Positions 13,371 through 26,243 of a stretch of DNA of 64,000 bases are shown piece after piece. Source of the stretch: Bolinopsis microptera. Its lineage: Eukaryota; Ctenophora; Tentaculata; Lobata; Bolinopsidae. The position numbers and the translations under genes were made by a program. The DNA lies in NCBI RefSeq assembly GCF_026151205.1, contig NC_087084.1, positions 12,055,453-12,119,452 on the forward strand. Reading direction: 5' to 3'. The notes below the pieces were generated by a model. That model saw only the letters and a list, made by a program, of their open reading frames with translations, was not told the DNA's origin and made no database searches. The first letter of the stretch is position 1. Each line of letters opens with the position of its first letter.

Positions 13371-14197
13371 ACCCCTGTTCCATGCCCAATGAACGATGAA
13401 CGAGGATGCACACGAGGATATGATTTCCATAATTTCGTCGAAATTTCATATAGGTATCCTCGCGGTATCCTCGCGGTGATCCTCGTGCGATCCTCGTGGG
13501 ATCCTCGCGATGATACTAGGGGGTGCAAGATAAAAAATAAACTTGCTCGGATTTTTAAAATTTTTGTACCACTGTTTTCTAGAGACTGTGAGAATTTTCA
13601 CAATACCAAATTTGTCATACCTTTTTGGAAATATCAGTGATTTATTCGAATTTCATCATCGTGCGATGAGGAGAAAACCCTCGCGATACCGTCGCGAGGA
13701 TGGAAATGTCCAATAACTTCATCGCGAGGAAATCATCCTCGTGGGAAATTGTGCACGATGATGATTTACCCTCGCGAGGATGGGTATTTGCGCGAGGATT
13801 TGGAGGCAATATTCGACGAATTTATGGAAATCGTATCCTCGTGCCCATTCTCGTTCATCGTTCATTGGGCATGGAACAGGGGTGTAACTGGACAAAATCG
13901 AAACTATAAAAATTAAAACGAAAACGTACCTAAACTCTACTATACCACTCCGCGAATTATAAAAAGTACAACTGTAGAAAGTCTGAAATTGTTAAAATGC
14001 GATGAAAACCGCCACGCGACGCTAGTTTAAAATTGATCGTCGTGGCATGTTATATGGGTATCATCGCGAGGATCCCACGAGGATCGCACGAGGATCACCG
14101 CGAGGATACCTTTATGAAATTTCGACGAAATTATGGAAATCATATCTTCGTGTGCATCCTCGTTCATCGTTCATTGGGCATGGAACAGGGGTGTAAG
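13371..14197. mobile_element. foldback element with CCTCGCGAGGAT-rich arms
   Basis: The left end ACCCCTGTTCCATGCCC is repeated inverted at the right end (GGGCATGGAACAGGGGT), followed inwards by long matching arms full of CGAGGAT/ATCCTCG motifs. A second copy of the right end sits internally at about 13850-13893, so the element is composite: one left end and two right ends. The arms are strikingly GC-rich for this window. Short open frames here (13346-13640, 13700-13909, 14033-14260) come from the repeated arms, not from a gene. Confidence 0.75.
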
Positions 14198-16271
14198 GCG
14201 GTGTCAGGTCCATTTTCGAAAAATCTTTCGCCATCTAGATTGTCACAATGTATTATGTAAGTTTTACAATGGTACCACCTCCATAAAAATCTTTAAAAAT
14301 CTTATATCACCAGCTCCAGCCTAATGATAAACAAAATTAGATGAGAAAAGCTTCACAAAGAAGATCGGGTTTGGGTCCCACTTATACAAGAATCATTTGC
14401 TTGTTTTGTCTTTTTTCTTACGCGGAAAATTAAAGATTATGAGCAGTAATCTTTTCTTTACGACTAACGGCAATCCAGCATTTATCTTATCTGCAATAGC
14501 CAATAGTTGGTGTTCAGAATGTTTCAGCTACCCTTTAGAAACATGAAGAGCTTGTCACCTTTTAGCGAGTAAAACATGTAATTCTACATACTTTCATAAC
14601 AAACACCACAAACCTTTCCATTTACTCATGACGTCACTCATTTATCAAAAGTAATTTGCGACACAATAAAGCAAATGATTTGAAACATTAACAACATCAC
14701 CATAAGTGTTGGTATTTAAGGAATTTAATTTCATATACCAGTATGTGACAATTCTGCCCTTGCTACCTCCAGCTATAACAAAACTCTCAGGCCAACTTCA
14801 TGGTGTGCGGAGTTAGCATGGTGACGCGGGTATAAAGCTTTTATAAAGCTGATATACATAAAATGATGGAGTAGTATATATATAAAGCTCCTATATATTT
14901 ATATATACAATACAGGACTAGGAGTTATTATGGCATCAATTACAACCACTTGGTTTCCATATACCCTGTACAGGTATCATTGCTATTGCCTGCACCTTCT
15001 ACAATACTGATTACTGCAAGTATTCGTAATTATTACACATTTAATTAAGCTACTGTGTACGGTAACCTTTATATTTGTTATAGATTTCTTCTTTATTTAT
15101 TTAATTATTACACAATAGTTGAGCTTGTCCAACGTCTAACTTGCAAAAGAACGTTTGATTTTTGATGAACGTTTGATCTTTAATGAATAATGTTCGATCA
15201 CTCAAATATCAAATTTGATTTCACAAAGGGTACAGATAAAGTACCGCTTTTTACCAACAATGAAACCTCAAATTCCGAACCTGCAAACCCCGAACGTAAT
15301 AAAATTCGGGCCAAAAATTTTTCGGATGTTTTTGCAGCGGTTAATGAGAAAAACCTTAATCAATTTTATTTACATGTCAAACGTGCATGTCGATGATAAA
15401 TTCCAATGATTATAATATAATCATAGTTGCAGTCCTGATAAATTAACTACATTTGGTCGATTAGTAATTGATCATTTTATGTGATTTAACTTCATGGAAT
15501 TTTAGTAGATACAGCTTATCGTGTTTGTTTCTAGCTTCAAGAAATTAACCATCATTAAATGTAATATCGCGTGGTCTTTCGTGTCCTGGATTATTCATTT
15601 CGAACCACCTAACTTCCGGCATTATTATCTTTCGGGCCAACTTATTCCGGCCGATTATGTTCCAGACCTTTTAAATGCCGGACCTTTTTAATTTCGGAAA
15701 AATGGCCTTTTAAACGGTTCCTATTTGGTCCGGGGTTGGCTGAAGTTTCATTGTATCATAGTTAGATTATTGTCACTTCTCTAAATTCCGTTGTATTGAC
15801 GAAGTTTCATGCATATACCGATACGAAACTGTGAACTAAGTGTGAACTAACAGACTGCAATTCCCGCACTATATAGTGACAACACTATATAGTGACAAGC
15901 ACTTTATAGTGACATGTCACTATATAGTGCGATTAGTATGAACTGCCCTTATGTAGTATGTACCCAAGTACCCACGTCCCAGACACAGTATAACTATATA
16001 GTAGTGTATTCAAATTAATAATTCTGCAATTTTGCTTTTTGAAATCTATAATAATTTTGGTTGTTATATAAAAGGCTCGTATTCGGAAGCCACATACTGA
16101 TTACAGTCGTTAGTCGTAATAGCATCTTCAATAATCGTAATCTATAATTAAGTAATTATATTTATAAAGTTTTGTTAATATGAGGTCGGGAAATATAACA
16201 GTCTCCTACAATACGTGGAAACAGGAAAGCGGCCATATTTGTTGATACCCTAACTTTGTAACCTATAACTG
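14198..16271. other. non-coding, minor palindromic repeats
   Basis: No gene seen. Near 15868-15940 a short motif CACTATATAGTGACA is repeated directly and inverted four times. Near 14830-14910 there are runs of TATAAAGC and TATATATA. Confidence 0.5.
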
Positions 16272-16442
16272 CAGTAAACCCGATTTACTGCGGAGTTCGG
16301 GCGAATAGTAAAAGCCGCGGTAAATCTGAGTCCGCATTAAATCGGGATGATAATTGTTGACATTTATATGTTAATTCCTAATGTGGGGAATTGAAATCGA
16401 GGTTTGCGGTAAATTGAGTAGCGCTAAATCGGGATTTTACTG
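16272..16442. mobile_element. 171-bp MITE (CAGTAAA-CCCGATTTA ends)
   Basis: It starts CAGTAAACCCGATTTA and ends TAAATCGGGATTTTACTG, an imperfect terminal inverted repeat, with further GCGGTAAAT motifs inside. A relative lies at about 58449-58590, so this is a dispersed family. Confidence 0.65.
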
Positions 16443-16469
16443 TATACTGCAGTGTAACATTTACATTAT

Positions 16470-16672
16470 ATGTGTGCACTGTGTGTACTGTGTGTACTGT
16501 GTGTACTGTGTGTACTGTGTGTACTGTGTGTACTGTGTGTAATGTGTGTACTGTGTGTACTGTGTGTACTGTGTGTACTGTGTGTACTGTGTGTACTGTG
16601 TGTACTGTGTGTACTGTGTGTACTGTGTGTACTGTGTGTACTGTGTGTACTGTGTGTACTGTGTGTACTGTG
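16470..16672. repeat. 9-bp tandem repeat (CTGTGTGTA)n
   Basis: About 22 nearly perfect copies of a 9-bp unit. Because 9 is a multiple of 3, every frame stays open and yields artificial repeats such as VCTVCT or QYTQYT; these are not genes. Confidence 0.95.
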
Positions 16673-16737
16673 ATTTAATTAGTAAATACGCAAAAAACAC
16701 TTAAATTTTATTAATAAAATGCAATCATCTGCAACCC

Positions 16738-16905
16738 ATGCCATCATCAATCCTTCAATTCACGCTTGCTGCACTTGCTAACAGAAGGAAAAACGTCGGA
16801 AGATCTGGGTATAATTGGATCGCTAAATTAAACGTAACTAGTATTGATGACTTCCGCATCAATTGTTGCTCGAAACATTTTCAAGTGTGTCGTGGTAAAA
16901 GCAGC
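16738..16905 (+). pseudogene. possible THAP-like zinc-finger fragment
   Basis: The open stretch reads ...WIAKLNVTSIDDFRINCC SKHF..., resembling the second half of a THAP DNA-binding domain (W-x-x-x-[LI] ... C-S-x-H-F). The CxxC first half of the finger is not seen upstream, and no continuation follows. It could be a remnant of a THAP-containing (P-element-like) transposase. The match is short, so confidence is low. Confidence 0.25.
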
Positions 16906-16965
16906 CAACTACTTTTCCCACGTGTTAGTTGGCTTGTTTTAAATATCCCAGGTGCTTGTTTCTGA

Positions 16966-17799
16966 GATTTTGATATTGTTTATGATATCCCCCCTTTCGC
17001 TCGAACAAATAAAAGATGACTTTTGAAAAAAAGAAGACTTTTGAAATATTGATCAGCTCAAAACCGACTTGATTGCACTTTTTTTCCAGTTTTGCAGTAT
17101 CTTTTACATGGCATATGACATAAATGATTATTGGCATGTCTAAATATTTAACAATTAATGTTGGAGTAATACTAATAGCATAAACCTAGCTGATGAAGCT
17201 AATTATTGTATTTTAAATACGTTCAGACCAGCGAACAATGATCAGAATATCTGATGCATAGTGCATACACCAAATCATGATCAGAGTTCCTCTCATGAAT
17301 TTTATACACTGGGTTTGTATTATCGGCGTAGCATCAAGCAGAGATATGACATACCATGAGCTCATGGGTGGAACGAAAATAATATGTTGAACTGATCCAG
17401 TGAGGCCCTGCGTCTACATAAATAATTGATGATAGGTCGATGAATTTATACAAGAAAATGAGAAGATGGGACAGCACATTATGGCCAATTTTAAAGAATG
17501 AAGGCTCAGTTGAGTACTCGCACTCCGTCCGATGTGTAGTGTTTTCTTAAAGTACCAATTGCAGTCATAGAAATGTGAGAACCTTTATTTTTTGAGTACA
17601 ACCAACCGACACAATTGCCACAAATGATTGCAACATTTTCGACTCCTTAAGCCTAGGCAAATATGTTAAACTTTGTCGTGTCATCTTATTCTAATCACAA
17701 TGCTGGCGACCCTGGAGCAAGTGAATATAATTCAGTAATCACCTGATAATTGAAACTATATGACTATCTAATGAAGATCACCAATCTTCTAGACATACC
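16966..17799. other. non-coding, upstream of minisatellite
   Basis: AT-rich DNA with no exon or repeat recognised. Confidence 0.5.
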
Positions 17800-20700
17800 A
17801 TTGCTTATATTATATCACTATAAATATGAGATGCTTCATTGCTGGGATATCACTATAAATATGAGATGCTATACATTGCTGAGATTACTGAGATATCACT
17901 ATAAATACCACCATGAGAAGCTACATTGCTGAGATTGCTGAGATATCACTATAAATACCACCATGAGAAACTACATTGCTGAGATTGCTGAGATATCACC
18001 ATAAATACCACCATGAGAAGCTACATTGCTGAGATTGCTGAGGTATCACTATAAATACCACCATGAGAAGCTACATTGCTGAGATTGCTGAGATATCACC
18101 TTAAATACCACCATGAGAAGCTACATTGCTGAGATTGCTGAGATATCACTATAAATACCACCATGAGAAGCTACATTGCTGAGATTGCTGAGATATCACC
18201 TTAAATACCACCATGAGAAGCTACATTGCTGAGATTGCTGAGATATCACTATAAATACCACCATGAGAAGCTACATTGCTGAGATTGCTGAGATATCACT
18301 ATAAATACCACCATGAGAAGCTACATTGCTGAGATTGCTGAGATATCACCTTAAATACCACCATGAGAAGCTACATTGCTGAGATTGCTGAGATATCACT
18401 ATAAATACCACCATGAGAAGCTACATTGCTGAGATTGCTGAGGTATCACCATAAATACCACCATGAGAAGCTACATTGCTGAGATTGCTGAGATATCACT
18501 ATAAATACCACCATGAGAAGCTACATTGCTGAGATTGCTGAGGTATAATCATAAATACCACCATGAGAAACTACATAATTGCTGAGATTGCTGAGATATC
18601 ACTATAAATAACACCATGAGAAGCTACATTGCTGAGATTTCTGAGATATCACCATAAATATCACCATGAGAAGCTACATTGCTGAGATTGCTGAGGTATC
18701 ACCATAAATACCACCATGAGAAGCTACATTGCTGAGATTGCTGAGATATCACTATAAATACCACCATGAGAAGCTACATTGCTGAGATTGCTGAGATATC
18801 ACTATAAATACCACCATGAGAAGCTACATTGCTGAGATTGCTGAGATATCACCATAAATACCACCATGAGAAGCTACATTGCTGAGATTGCTGAGATATC
18901 ACTATAAATACCACCATGAGAAACTACATTGCTGAGATTGCTGAGATATCACTATAAATACCACCATGAGAAGCTACATTGCTGAGATTGCTGAGGTATC
19001 ACCATAAATACCACCATGAGAAGCTACATTGCTGAGATTGCTGAGATATCACTATAAATACCACCATGAGAAGCTACACTGCTGAGATTGCTGAGATATC
19101 ACTATAAATACCACCATGAGAAGCTACATTGCTGAGATTGCTGAGATATCACCATAAATACCACCATGAGAAGCTACATTGCTGAGATTGCTGAGACATC
19201 ACTATAAATACCACCATGAGAAGCTACATTGCTGAGATTGCTGAGACATCACTATAAATACCACCATGAGAAGCTACATTGCTGAGATTGCTGAGACATC
19301 ACTATAAATACCACCATGAGAAGCTACATTGCTGAGATTGCTGAGATATCACCATAAATACCACCATGAGAAGCTACATTGCTGAGATTGCTGAGACATC
19401 ACTATAAATACCACCATGAGAAGCTACATTGCTGAGATTGCTGAGATATCACTATAAATAGTAAATACCACCATGAGAAGCTACATTGCTGAGATTGCTG
19501 AGATATCACTATAAATACCACCATGAGAAACTACATTGCTGAGATTGCTGAGATATCACTATAAATACCACCATGAGAAACTACATTGCTGAGATTGCTG
19601 AGATATCACTATAAATACCACCATGAGAAACTACATTGCTGAGATTGCTGAGATATCACCATAAATACCACCATGAGAAGCTACATTGCTGAGATTGCTG
19701 AGACATCACTATAAATACCACCATGAGAAGCTACATTGCTGAGATTGCTGAGATATCACTATAAATAGTAAATACCACCATGAGAAGCTACATTGCTGAG
19801 ATTGCTGAGATATCACTATAAATACCACCATGAGAAACTACATTGCTGAGATTGCTGAGATATCACCATAAATACCTACATGAGAAGCTACATTGCTGAG
19901 ATTGCTGAGACATCACTATAAATACCACCATGAGAAGCTACATTGCTGAGATTGCTGAGATATCACTATAAATACCACCATGAGATGCTACATTACTGAG
20001 ATTGCTGAGATATCACTATAAATACCACCATGAGAAACTACATTGCTGAGATTGCTGAGATATCACCATAAATACCACCATGAGAAGCTACATTGCTGAG
20101 ATTGCTGAGACATCACTATAAATACCACCATGAGAAGCTACATTGCTGAGATTGCTGAGACATCACTATAAATACCACCATGAGAAGCTACATTGCTGAG
20201 ATTGCTGAGATATCACCATAAATACCACCATGAGAAGCTACATTGCTGAGATTGCTGAGACATCACTATAAATACCACCATGAGAAGCTACATTGCTGAG
20301 ATTGCTGAGATATCACTATAAATAGTAAATACCACCATGAGAAGCTACATTGCTGAGATTGCTGAGATATCACTATAAATACCACCATGAGAAGCTACAT
20401 TGCTGAGATTGCTGAGATATCACTATAAATACCACCATGAGAAGCTACATTGCTGAGATTGCTGAGATATCACCATAAATACCACCATGAGAAGCTACAT
20501 TGCTGAGATTGCTGAGATATCACCATAAATACCACCATGAGAAACTACATTGCTGAGATTGCTGAGACATCACCATAAATACCACCATGAGAAGCTACAT
20601 TGCTGAGATTGCTGAGATATCACTATAAATACCACCATGAGAAGCTACATTGCTGAGATTGCTGAGATATCACCATAAATACCACCATGAGAAGCTACAT

Positions 20701-21387
20701 TGCTGAGATTGCTGAGATATCACCATAAATACCACCATGAGAAGCTACATTGCTGAGATTGCTGAGATATCACCTTAAATACCACCATGAGAAGCTACAT
20801 TGCTGAGATTGCTGAGGTATCATCATAAATACCACCATGAGAAACTACATTGCTGAGATTGCTGAGATACCACTATAAATACCACCATGAGAAGCTACAT
20901 TGCTGAGATTGCTGAGATACCACTATAAATACCACCATGAGATGCTACATTACTGAGATTGCTGAGATATTACTATAAATACCACCATGAGAAGCTACAT
21001 TGCTGAGATTGCTGAGATATCACTATAAATACCACCATGAGAAGCTACATTGCTGAGATTGCTGAGATATCACCATAAATACCACCATGAGAAGCTACAT
21101 TGCTGAGATTGCTGAGATATCACCATAAATACCACCATGAGAAGCTACATTGCTGAGATTGCTGAGATATCACTATAAATACCACCATGAGAAGCTACAT
21201 TGCTGAGATTGCTGAGATACCACTATAAATACCACCATGAGAAGCTACATTGCTGAGATTGCTGAGATACCACTATAAATACCACCATGAGAAGCTACAT
21301 TGCTGAGATTGCTGAGATATCACTATAAATACCACCATGAGAAGCTACATTGCTGAGATTGCTGAGATATCACTATAAATACCACTA
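17800..21387. repeat. 50-bp minisatellite, about 70 copies, TATA-bearing
   Basis: A 50-bp unit is repeated head to tail. Each unit contains CACTATAAATACCACCATGAG, then AGCTACATTGCTGAGATTG, then CTGAGATATC. The first units (17800-17900) are degenerate. Common variants are GATATC/GACATC/GATACC and CTATAAAT/CCATAAAT/CCTTAAAT. A 9-bp insertion (extra AGTAAATAC) recurs near 19461, 19766 and 20321. Each unit therefore has a TATA-box-like sequence a few bases before an ATG in strong start context, but reading from that ATG stops after about 13 codons. The last unit merges into the first exon at 21392. Confidence 0.95.
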
Positions 21388-21391
21388 GAAT

Positions 21392-21637
21392 ATGAGCAGG
21401 ATGTTCCGGGTGGACACAAGTCACGTGACAGTTGACCACGCCCTAGACCTCAAGTTTGCGGAGTGCCAGGAGTACAACGGGGCAGGAGGTGAGGACACTA
21501 TCAGTCCCCTCACAACCCATATCTCACCTGCTGATAACGTCGTTCCGGATAAGAGCCAGACCTTCCGGTTCAGGACTTTCAACTTTCTGCACAGGAGTTC
21601 AGATGCTGATACACAGAAGATTGTCGAGAACCTTCCA
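21392..21637 (+). CDS. candidate alternative first exon of TRPM gene (82 aa)
   Basis: An ATG opens an 82-codon stretch (MSRMFRVDTSHVTVDH...) ending ...DADTQKIVENLP at CCA|GTGAGT, a strong donor in phase 0. Local GC content and balanced amino-acid use stand out from the flanks. A TAG lies two codons upstream in frame. The start sits only 5 bp after the last recognisable minisatellite unit, whose TATAAATA lies about 15 bp before the ATG, so the array may supply the promoter or 5' UTR. No known domain. The donor is followed at once by an 11-bp tandem repeat. The phase fits the shared TRPM acceptor at 60280. Confidence 0.75.
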
Positions 21638-21648
21638 GTGAGTCAATA

Positions 21649-21727
21649 GCTGTATAATAGCTGTATAATAGCTGTATAATAGCTGTATAATAGCTGTATA
21701 ATAGCTGTATTATAGCTGTATTAGCTG
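21649..21727. repeat. 11-bp tandem repeat next to a donor site
   Basis: About seven copies of GCTGTATAATA, beginning about 11 bp after the 5' splice site of the exon at 21392. Confidence 0.9.
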
Positions 21728-23112
21728 GAATACCAGTATAACCCTAAAGTGGTGTCATGAGACAAACATTTGTTTATTTTGTGATTTTGTCACCACTTAA
21801 TAGGAGTTTAAATTTCGGGACGTAAAGTTCTTGCTCCTTGGCCAATTATTGAGTTTTTAGCACAAAAACTAAATATTGAATAATACAAATACACAAATAC
21901 AATTGAACAATCCGAATTTTAAAATTGATACTAACAGCTAAATTTTAATAATAATTAGAGAACAATACCAGATCACCAAAATATACAGGGTGGTCCAGAA
22001 GTAACTACCCAAACGCAACACTTTAATAACTCACGTGATTCGTATCAGAATTGCTAACAAATTTCAGAGAATATGGGTCAGACTTAAATTTCCTGAAAAT
22101 TTCGTAAAATTTCATCAATTAGAGAGGGCGTGGCACGCCACTCCCTCTTTTTTACTATCATCATGCCATAAGTCGAGGAAACTTTGAGCTAGGAACTCCA
22201 AAGTTTCTAGACACCTTTGGTTTGATAATTGAAGTGCTTTCTCAAAATTTCGAGTTGATTGTTTACAACGAAGCCCAGTTATATTATGACCATTTTAAGA
22301 TCTGACGGATGCATGATCCTGGCACTTAATCAGTGACCTCTTCACTCAATCAATGGCCTGATCGGTTAAAACCTGCTTACAGGACAGCAACTGAAGCGCT
22401 ATAAAGCAATCATCGTATCTCTTATATGTTTCTAACCCAACTCCACTCAACTTTCTTTGATTTTCAAGAAAGTCACTATCAGTATTCACTCAAAGTGATC
22501 AGATCGTCATCCCCCAACATGCTCGGTACCGCCTGATGAGGCTTATTGTTGCACGCTAGCGAATATAAACTCCCGATGAGATCACTGATTGGTTGACGAA
22601 ATCACCGATTAAGTGCCGAGATCACGTATCCGCAAGATTTTAAAATGGTCATAACTCGATTAAATTGTATATTGTGTATTAAATATATATTATACTTCGG
22701 GAAGCGTAGTCTGCACTTTGCTGACTATCAGCCGACAGCAGAATACAAAATGAAACGACGTACTCCGTCGTTTAACTCATTTAATGCTATGTATCCAGGT
22801 ATCCTTTCCTTTACGCACTGAATTTCTTAAAATCAACATTAACACGATTTTAAAATACTTTGAAGTCAACAGTAAATCCATCTTGATAAGTTGATGGTCA
22901 CGTTTCAAGTTAGGCGAGGCATTTGGAGCACGTTTACTTATTTTCCAGGAAGAAATTATAAAATTAGAGGTATTAATTACCACAATTCAGAACATGGTTC
23001 AGCTAACACTAACTTTCAATGCTGTATCTGAATCATAAGAAATTATTTTCGTGCGTGCGTTGATATATTAATTTACTCGTATTTCAATTTCTCCTCTTAT
23101 TGTGTGCATTTA
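21728..23112. other. non-coding; CAGGGTG-type transposon end near 21986
   Basis: No gene seen. CAGGGTGGTCCAGAAGTAAC at about 21986 looks like one terminus of a mariner/MITE-like element; its partner end was not found. Confidence 0.45.
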
Positions 23113-23352
23113 TTGATTCACATATAATTCACATATGATTCACTTATGATTTACACATCATTCACATATGATCCACATATGATTCACATATGATTCACAT
23201 ATGATTCACATATGATTCACATATGATTCACATATGATTCACATATGATTCACATATGATTCACTTATGATTCACATATAATTCACATATGATTCACTTA
23301 TGATTCACATATGATTCACATATGATTCACAGATGATTCACATAGGATTCAC
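23113..23352. repeat. 11-bp tandem repeat (ATTCACATATG)n
   Basis: About 20 copies with a few variants (ACTTATG, ACATATA). The CATATG core makes each unit partly palindromic. Confidence 0.95.
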
Positions 23353-25049
23353 ATGTACGCGATTGATCTCTGATCTGGCCACGTACAAATGGTAATATGT
23401 AACTTCTTGATCCATCACGTGGCTCTAGTAACTGCAAACTGTAATATCCATTGTCTCCTTAAGTCCTTAGTAGCTGAGTACCGTATAATTATTAGTAGTT
23501 GAGTATAACTATTAGTAGTTGAGTATAATTATCAGTAGTTGAGATGAGCTTGGTTAATAAGTCACTTATAGTTTATCGTGTAATCAACAAGGTGTTATTA
23601 CATTACAGAAATACAATTTGAATATTATTTTTCCTCTATTATAGTTGTGATCTTATGATACTTTCAACACTGCTATGTAACAAATAATTTGAGACTAATG
23701 AAGATGACGAACGTCTGAAATTTGTTTCGTTTAATTGAAGTCGTCGTTTCAACTGTCAAGATCGCAACTAAAACAGAGGAGAAATGAAATTTACAATTTG
23801 TTAGCCTAGTCGCCCTTCGTATAATAAAGGTTTTGAATTTTTGAGCCAATGAAATTCGCGTTATCTTGATGCAGGGTGTTCCAAAAAAAGGCGACCAAGT
23901 GATCAACATTCAACGTGTTAATACTTCAAAAGCAGTTGGACACTTAATGTCAGCCTTATTTATCATTTAAGCATTTACGGTGGCTTTATAGTATGACCTA
24001 CCGAGTCCGTGAAAAAAATATGTAGACTTCTATTCGATTCAAAAAACCGTTCAGCCTCTTGTAGCTTTTTACAAATTTTCCAAAATCTGGCTAGTGTTTT
24101 ATGCTTTCGGCTTGTTATGTGCTTATCACAAAGTTAATATTATGTGATTCTTTACCTAGCTTGCGCAATTGCTCAACTATTGCTTCCTTCTCTTACGAGA
24201 AGAAGTAAAACGAATGCTTGTGGAGGGGATGTCGTGCTGGGTAAGTGATTGATCTTGTATGACCACGAAATTTTATCAAAAACCTCACTTGGATCGTGCA
24301 ATGATCAATTTATTGCGGACTTCGCGCGATTATTAATGATTTGGGACCATGTTAGTGGTTTAGCAGTTTGCTAGAACACTTTCACTCTGACAGTTTGTCA
24401 CAAGAAGCACAGGTGCCGACCTGATTAACATATCACTGCACCAACAAGCTGACGGGTGGATCAAATCATCATCAAAATTCGATAAATTGATATAAGGCAA
24501 TAAAAAATTAATATTTCGTTTTCCATGCGAGGTTGTATAGTTAATAAAGTAATAAGTACCTGTCGAATCTTAAATATGTGTATTATAATGACGGATTTTA
24601 ACATTCGTCGTCTGCAATTTAACGCTGCACCCTAACCAGTAAGCTAGTATAACCAGGCAGGCTCACGATCTTCAACTCTTTAATACATTGAATATCATGT
24701 AACATCTAAATTGCGGTACAAATTGCGGTACAAATTGCAGTACATTTAATTGTCAATACTGTTACTCCAGGTTATCCCCACTATACTTACCGATTAGTCC
24801 ACTATTTCCTACTCCAGGTAGCAGTTTTCTATTTTTGTATAACATTTGGTTTTTCTTCCCTCACTTAAATTCGAAGAATCTTACCTCTTCAGTGCCATAC
24901 AGCTATATTATAATAGTTATTTGTGGTGGTTATACACTATCATGCCAGTTAATTGTGATTCTTGCACAATGCATATGCCATATAATCGATAAAATGACGA
25001 TTCGGTCAAACCTCTCTATATAATTACCATGCCTCTCTATTAGTATTAC
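23353..25049. other. non-coding apart from one weak candidate exon
   Basis: No clear gene. Contains a CAGGGTGTTCC-type transposon end near 23873 and three copies of a TTAGTAGTTGAGTATAA unit near 23485-23545. The weak first-exon candidate at 24214 lies inside. Confidence 0.4.
24214..24240 (+). CDS. weak candidate micro first exon (9 aa)
   Basis: ATG opens MLVEGMSCW and ends at TGG|GTAAGT, an excellent donor in phase 0. The stretch is too short to judge coding character, and donor-like sites with an upstream ATG arise by chance in a window this size. Listed only because phase and strand match the other first exons. Confidence 0.2.
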
Positions 25050-25372
25050 ACCGGGTACCTCGATATACCGTGCCCCTTTCGTTTCCCCCAAACGTCTACG
25101 TTTATTCATAAATCAGCTCGTTCTGTGCAAGAAATGTAATTTATCATAGTTTATATCGCATTTTGCTGTGATGTGAGTACGTATTCCATCGCAATACGAA
25201 ACGATACGTGCATATTAGGCCCTAATATTAGGCGCTTCACATGTTATCTGAGAGGATTCAGATACTAAAAATTGGGAATTGGGATCTCATGTCAACCTTT
25301 CTATTGTCTATACCGGGTTTTTTCTATACCGTGCACTTTCCGTCTGATCCCTCGAGAGGCCCAGTATAAAAG
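25050..25372. mobile_element. dispersed repeat, copy A (TACCTCGATATACCGTGC family)
   Basis: Begins near CCGGGTACCTCGATATACC and ends near CCCGAGAGG-like sequence followed by CCCAGTATAAAAG. The second half contains CTATACCGGG and CTATACCGTGC. Related copies occur at 59028-59365 and 60046-60204. Probably a MITE-like family; it lies upstream of the exon at 25611 and contributes a TATAAAAG sequence. Confidence 0.6.
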
Positions 25373-25535
25373 CTTAATAGAGGCTTTACTTGTATAACAA
25401 TAAATATAATCATATAAGAAGGCACTAGTGGCACTATAAGTGAAGCGGCAGGAAAATGACCTGGTAGTAATGACATTGGTAATCGCGGTCCCACTCAAAC
25501 AACCAAGCACTCACATGTCACACTCTTTCTTCCCT

Positions 25536-25554
25536 GCCCTCTCTCTCTCTCTCT
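25536..25554 (+). promoter_or_regulatory. CT-repeat tract upstream of exon 25611
   Basis: A CT-dinucleotide run inside a pyrimidine-rich block lies about 60-100 bp before the ATG. It could be a core-promoter element, a 5' UTR pyrimidine tract, or the pyrimidine tract of an acceptor (CAG at about 25585), but that acceptor would not be in phase 0. Confidence 0.35.
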
Positions 25555-25610
25555 TTAAATGTTAATTCAAAGTCACGTCTACCAGGCCCCTCTCTCACAA
25601 TTACACATAC

Positions 25611-26243
25611 ATGCAGCCCCACAATGGACCATCTCACCACTTCACTGCTGACCGTTTAGTTAGAGCTTCGCCGTGCGATGTTGTTATCCAGAGTACCACG
25701 CCGCGCGGTGGTATGCTGAGCGCCCTTGCTCCTACCAACACCACCTTCATGGAATACGAGACATCTGATCATCCTGGTCCTGCTGTAGAGGAGGGTACGT
25801 TTGAGAGGGTTCACTTCAGTGATGGGGACAATTATAATGACTTTACACAGTTCAATGGTGCGGCTGAGGAGTATACCTCTTCTATATTAACGAACCGGAA
25901 TGTTGGTGGAATTCAACACTTGTACGATCATCAACCGGAAATATATCGGGTTGGTGCCACCCATATTTCTAGAAACGACTCTAATCAGAATGCAATATCC
26001 GCCCACCGCCAATTCAGTGAATTCAGGGATATTCAACAAATAGGAGAACCCAACAGTGAACTGCCATCTGATGACAAGTCCTCGGGTAATCAGACACAGA
26101 AAAACGTTAACGACTGCAACATGAACATCAACCCTGCTTTCATCAACTGGAAGAGAGTGGGGCTCCTCGATCGAGGGATGAGCATGTTGAACCTACACAT
26201 AATGCAATTCACTACGCAGACCTTCAGCACCCTCGCCAAGGAT
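25611..26243 (+). CDS. alternative first exon of TRPM gene, long N-terminus (211 aa)
   Basis: An ATG opens a 211-codon reading frame (MQPHNGPSHHFTADRL...) ending ...TFSTLAKD at GAT|GTAAGT, a strong donor in phase 0. A stop lies upstream in frame, and no phase-0 acceptor separates it from the ATG, so this is a true first coding exon. The protein is polar and acidic (many Asn, Asp, Ser, His), probably disordered for the first ~165 residues, then shows a hydrophobic, helix-like end (INWKRVGLLDRGMSMLNLHI). No known domain or signal peptide. Length and composition make coding nearly certain. The assignment to TRPM rests on strand, phase and the lack of any other downstream gene in the window. Confidence 0.8.

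Noticed and set aside
13346-14260. Several overlapping open frames on both strands
   Set aside because: They fall in the inverted arms of a foldback element.
16461-16700. Open frames on both strands made of VCTVCT or QYTQYT repeats
   Set aside because: Produced by a 9-bp microsatellite with no stop in its unit.
17800-21387. CRISPR-like array
   Set aside because: There are no unique spacers: the whole 50-bp unit repeats, and the setting is an animal genome.
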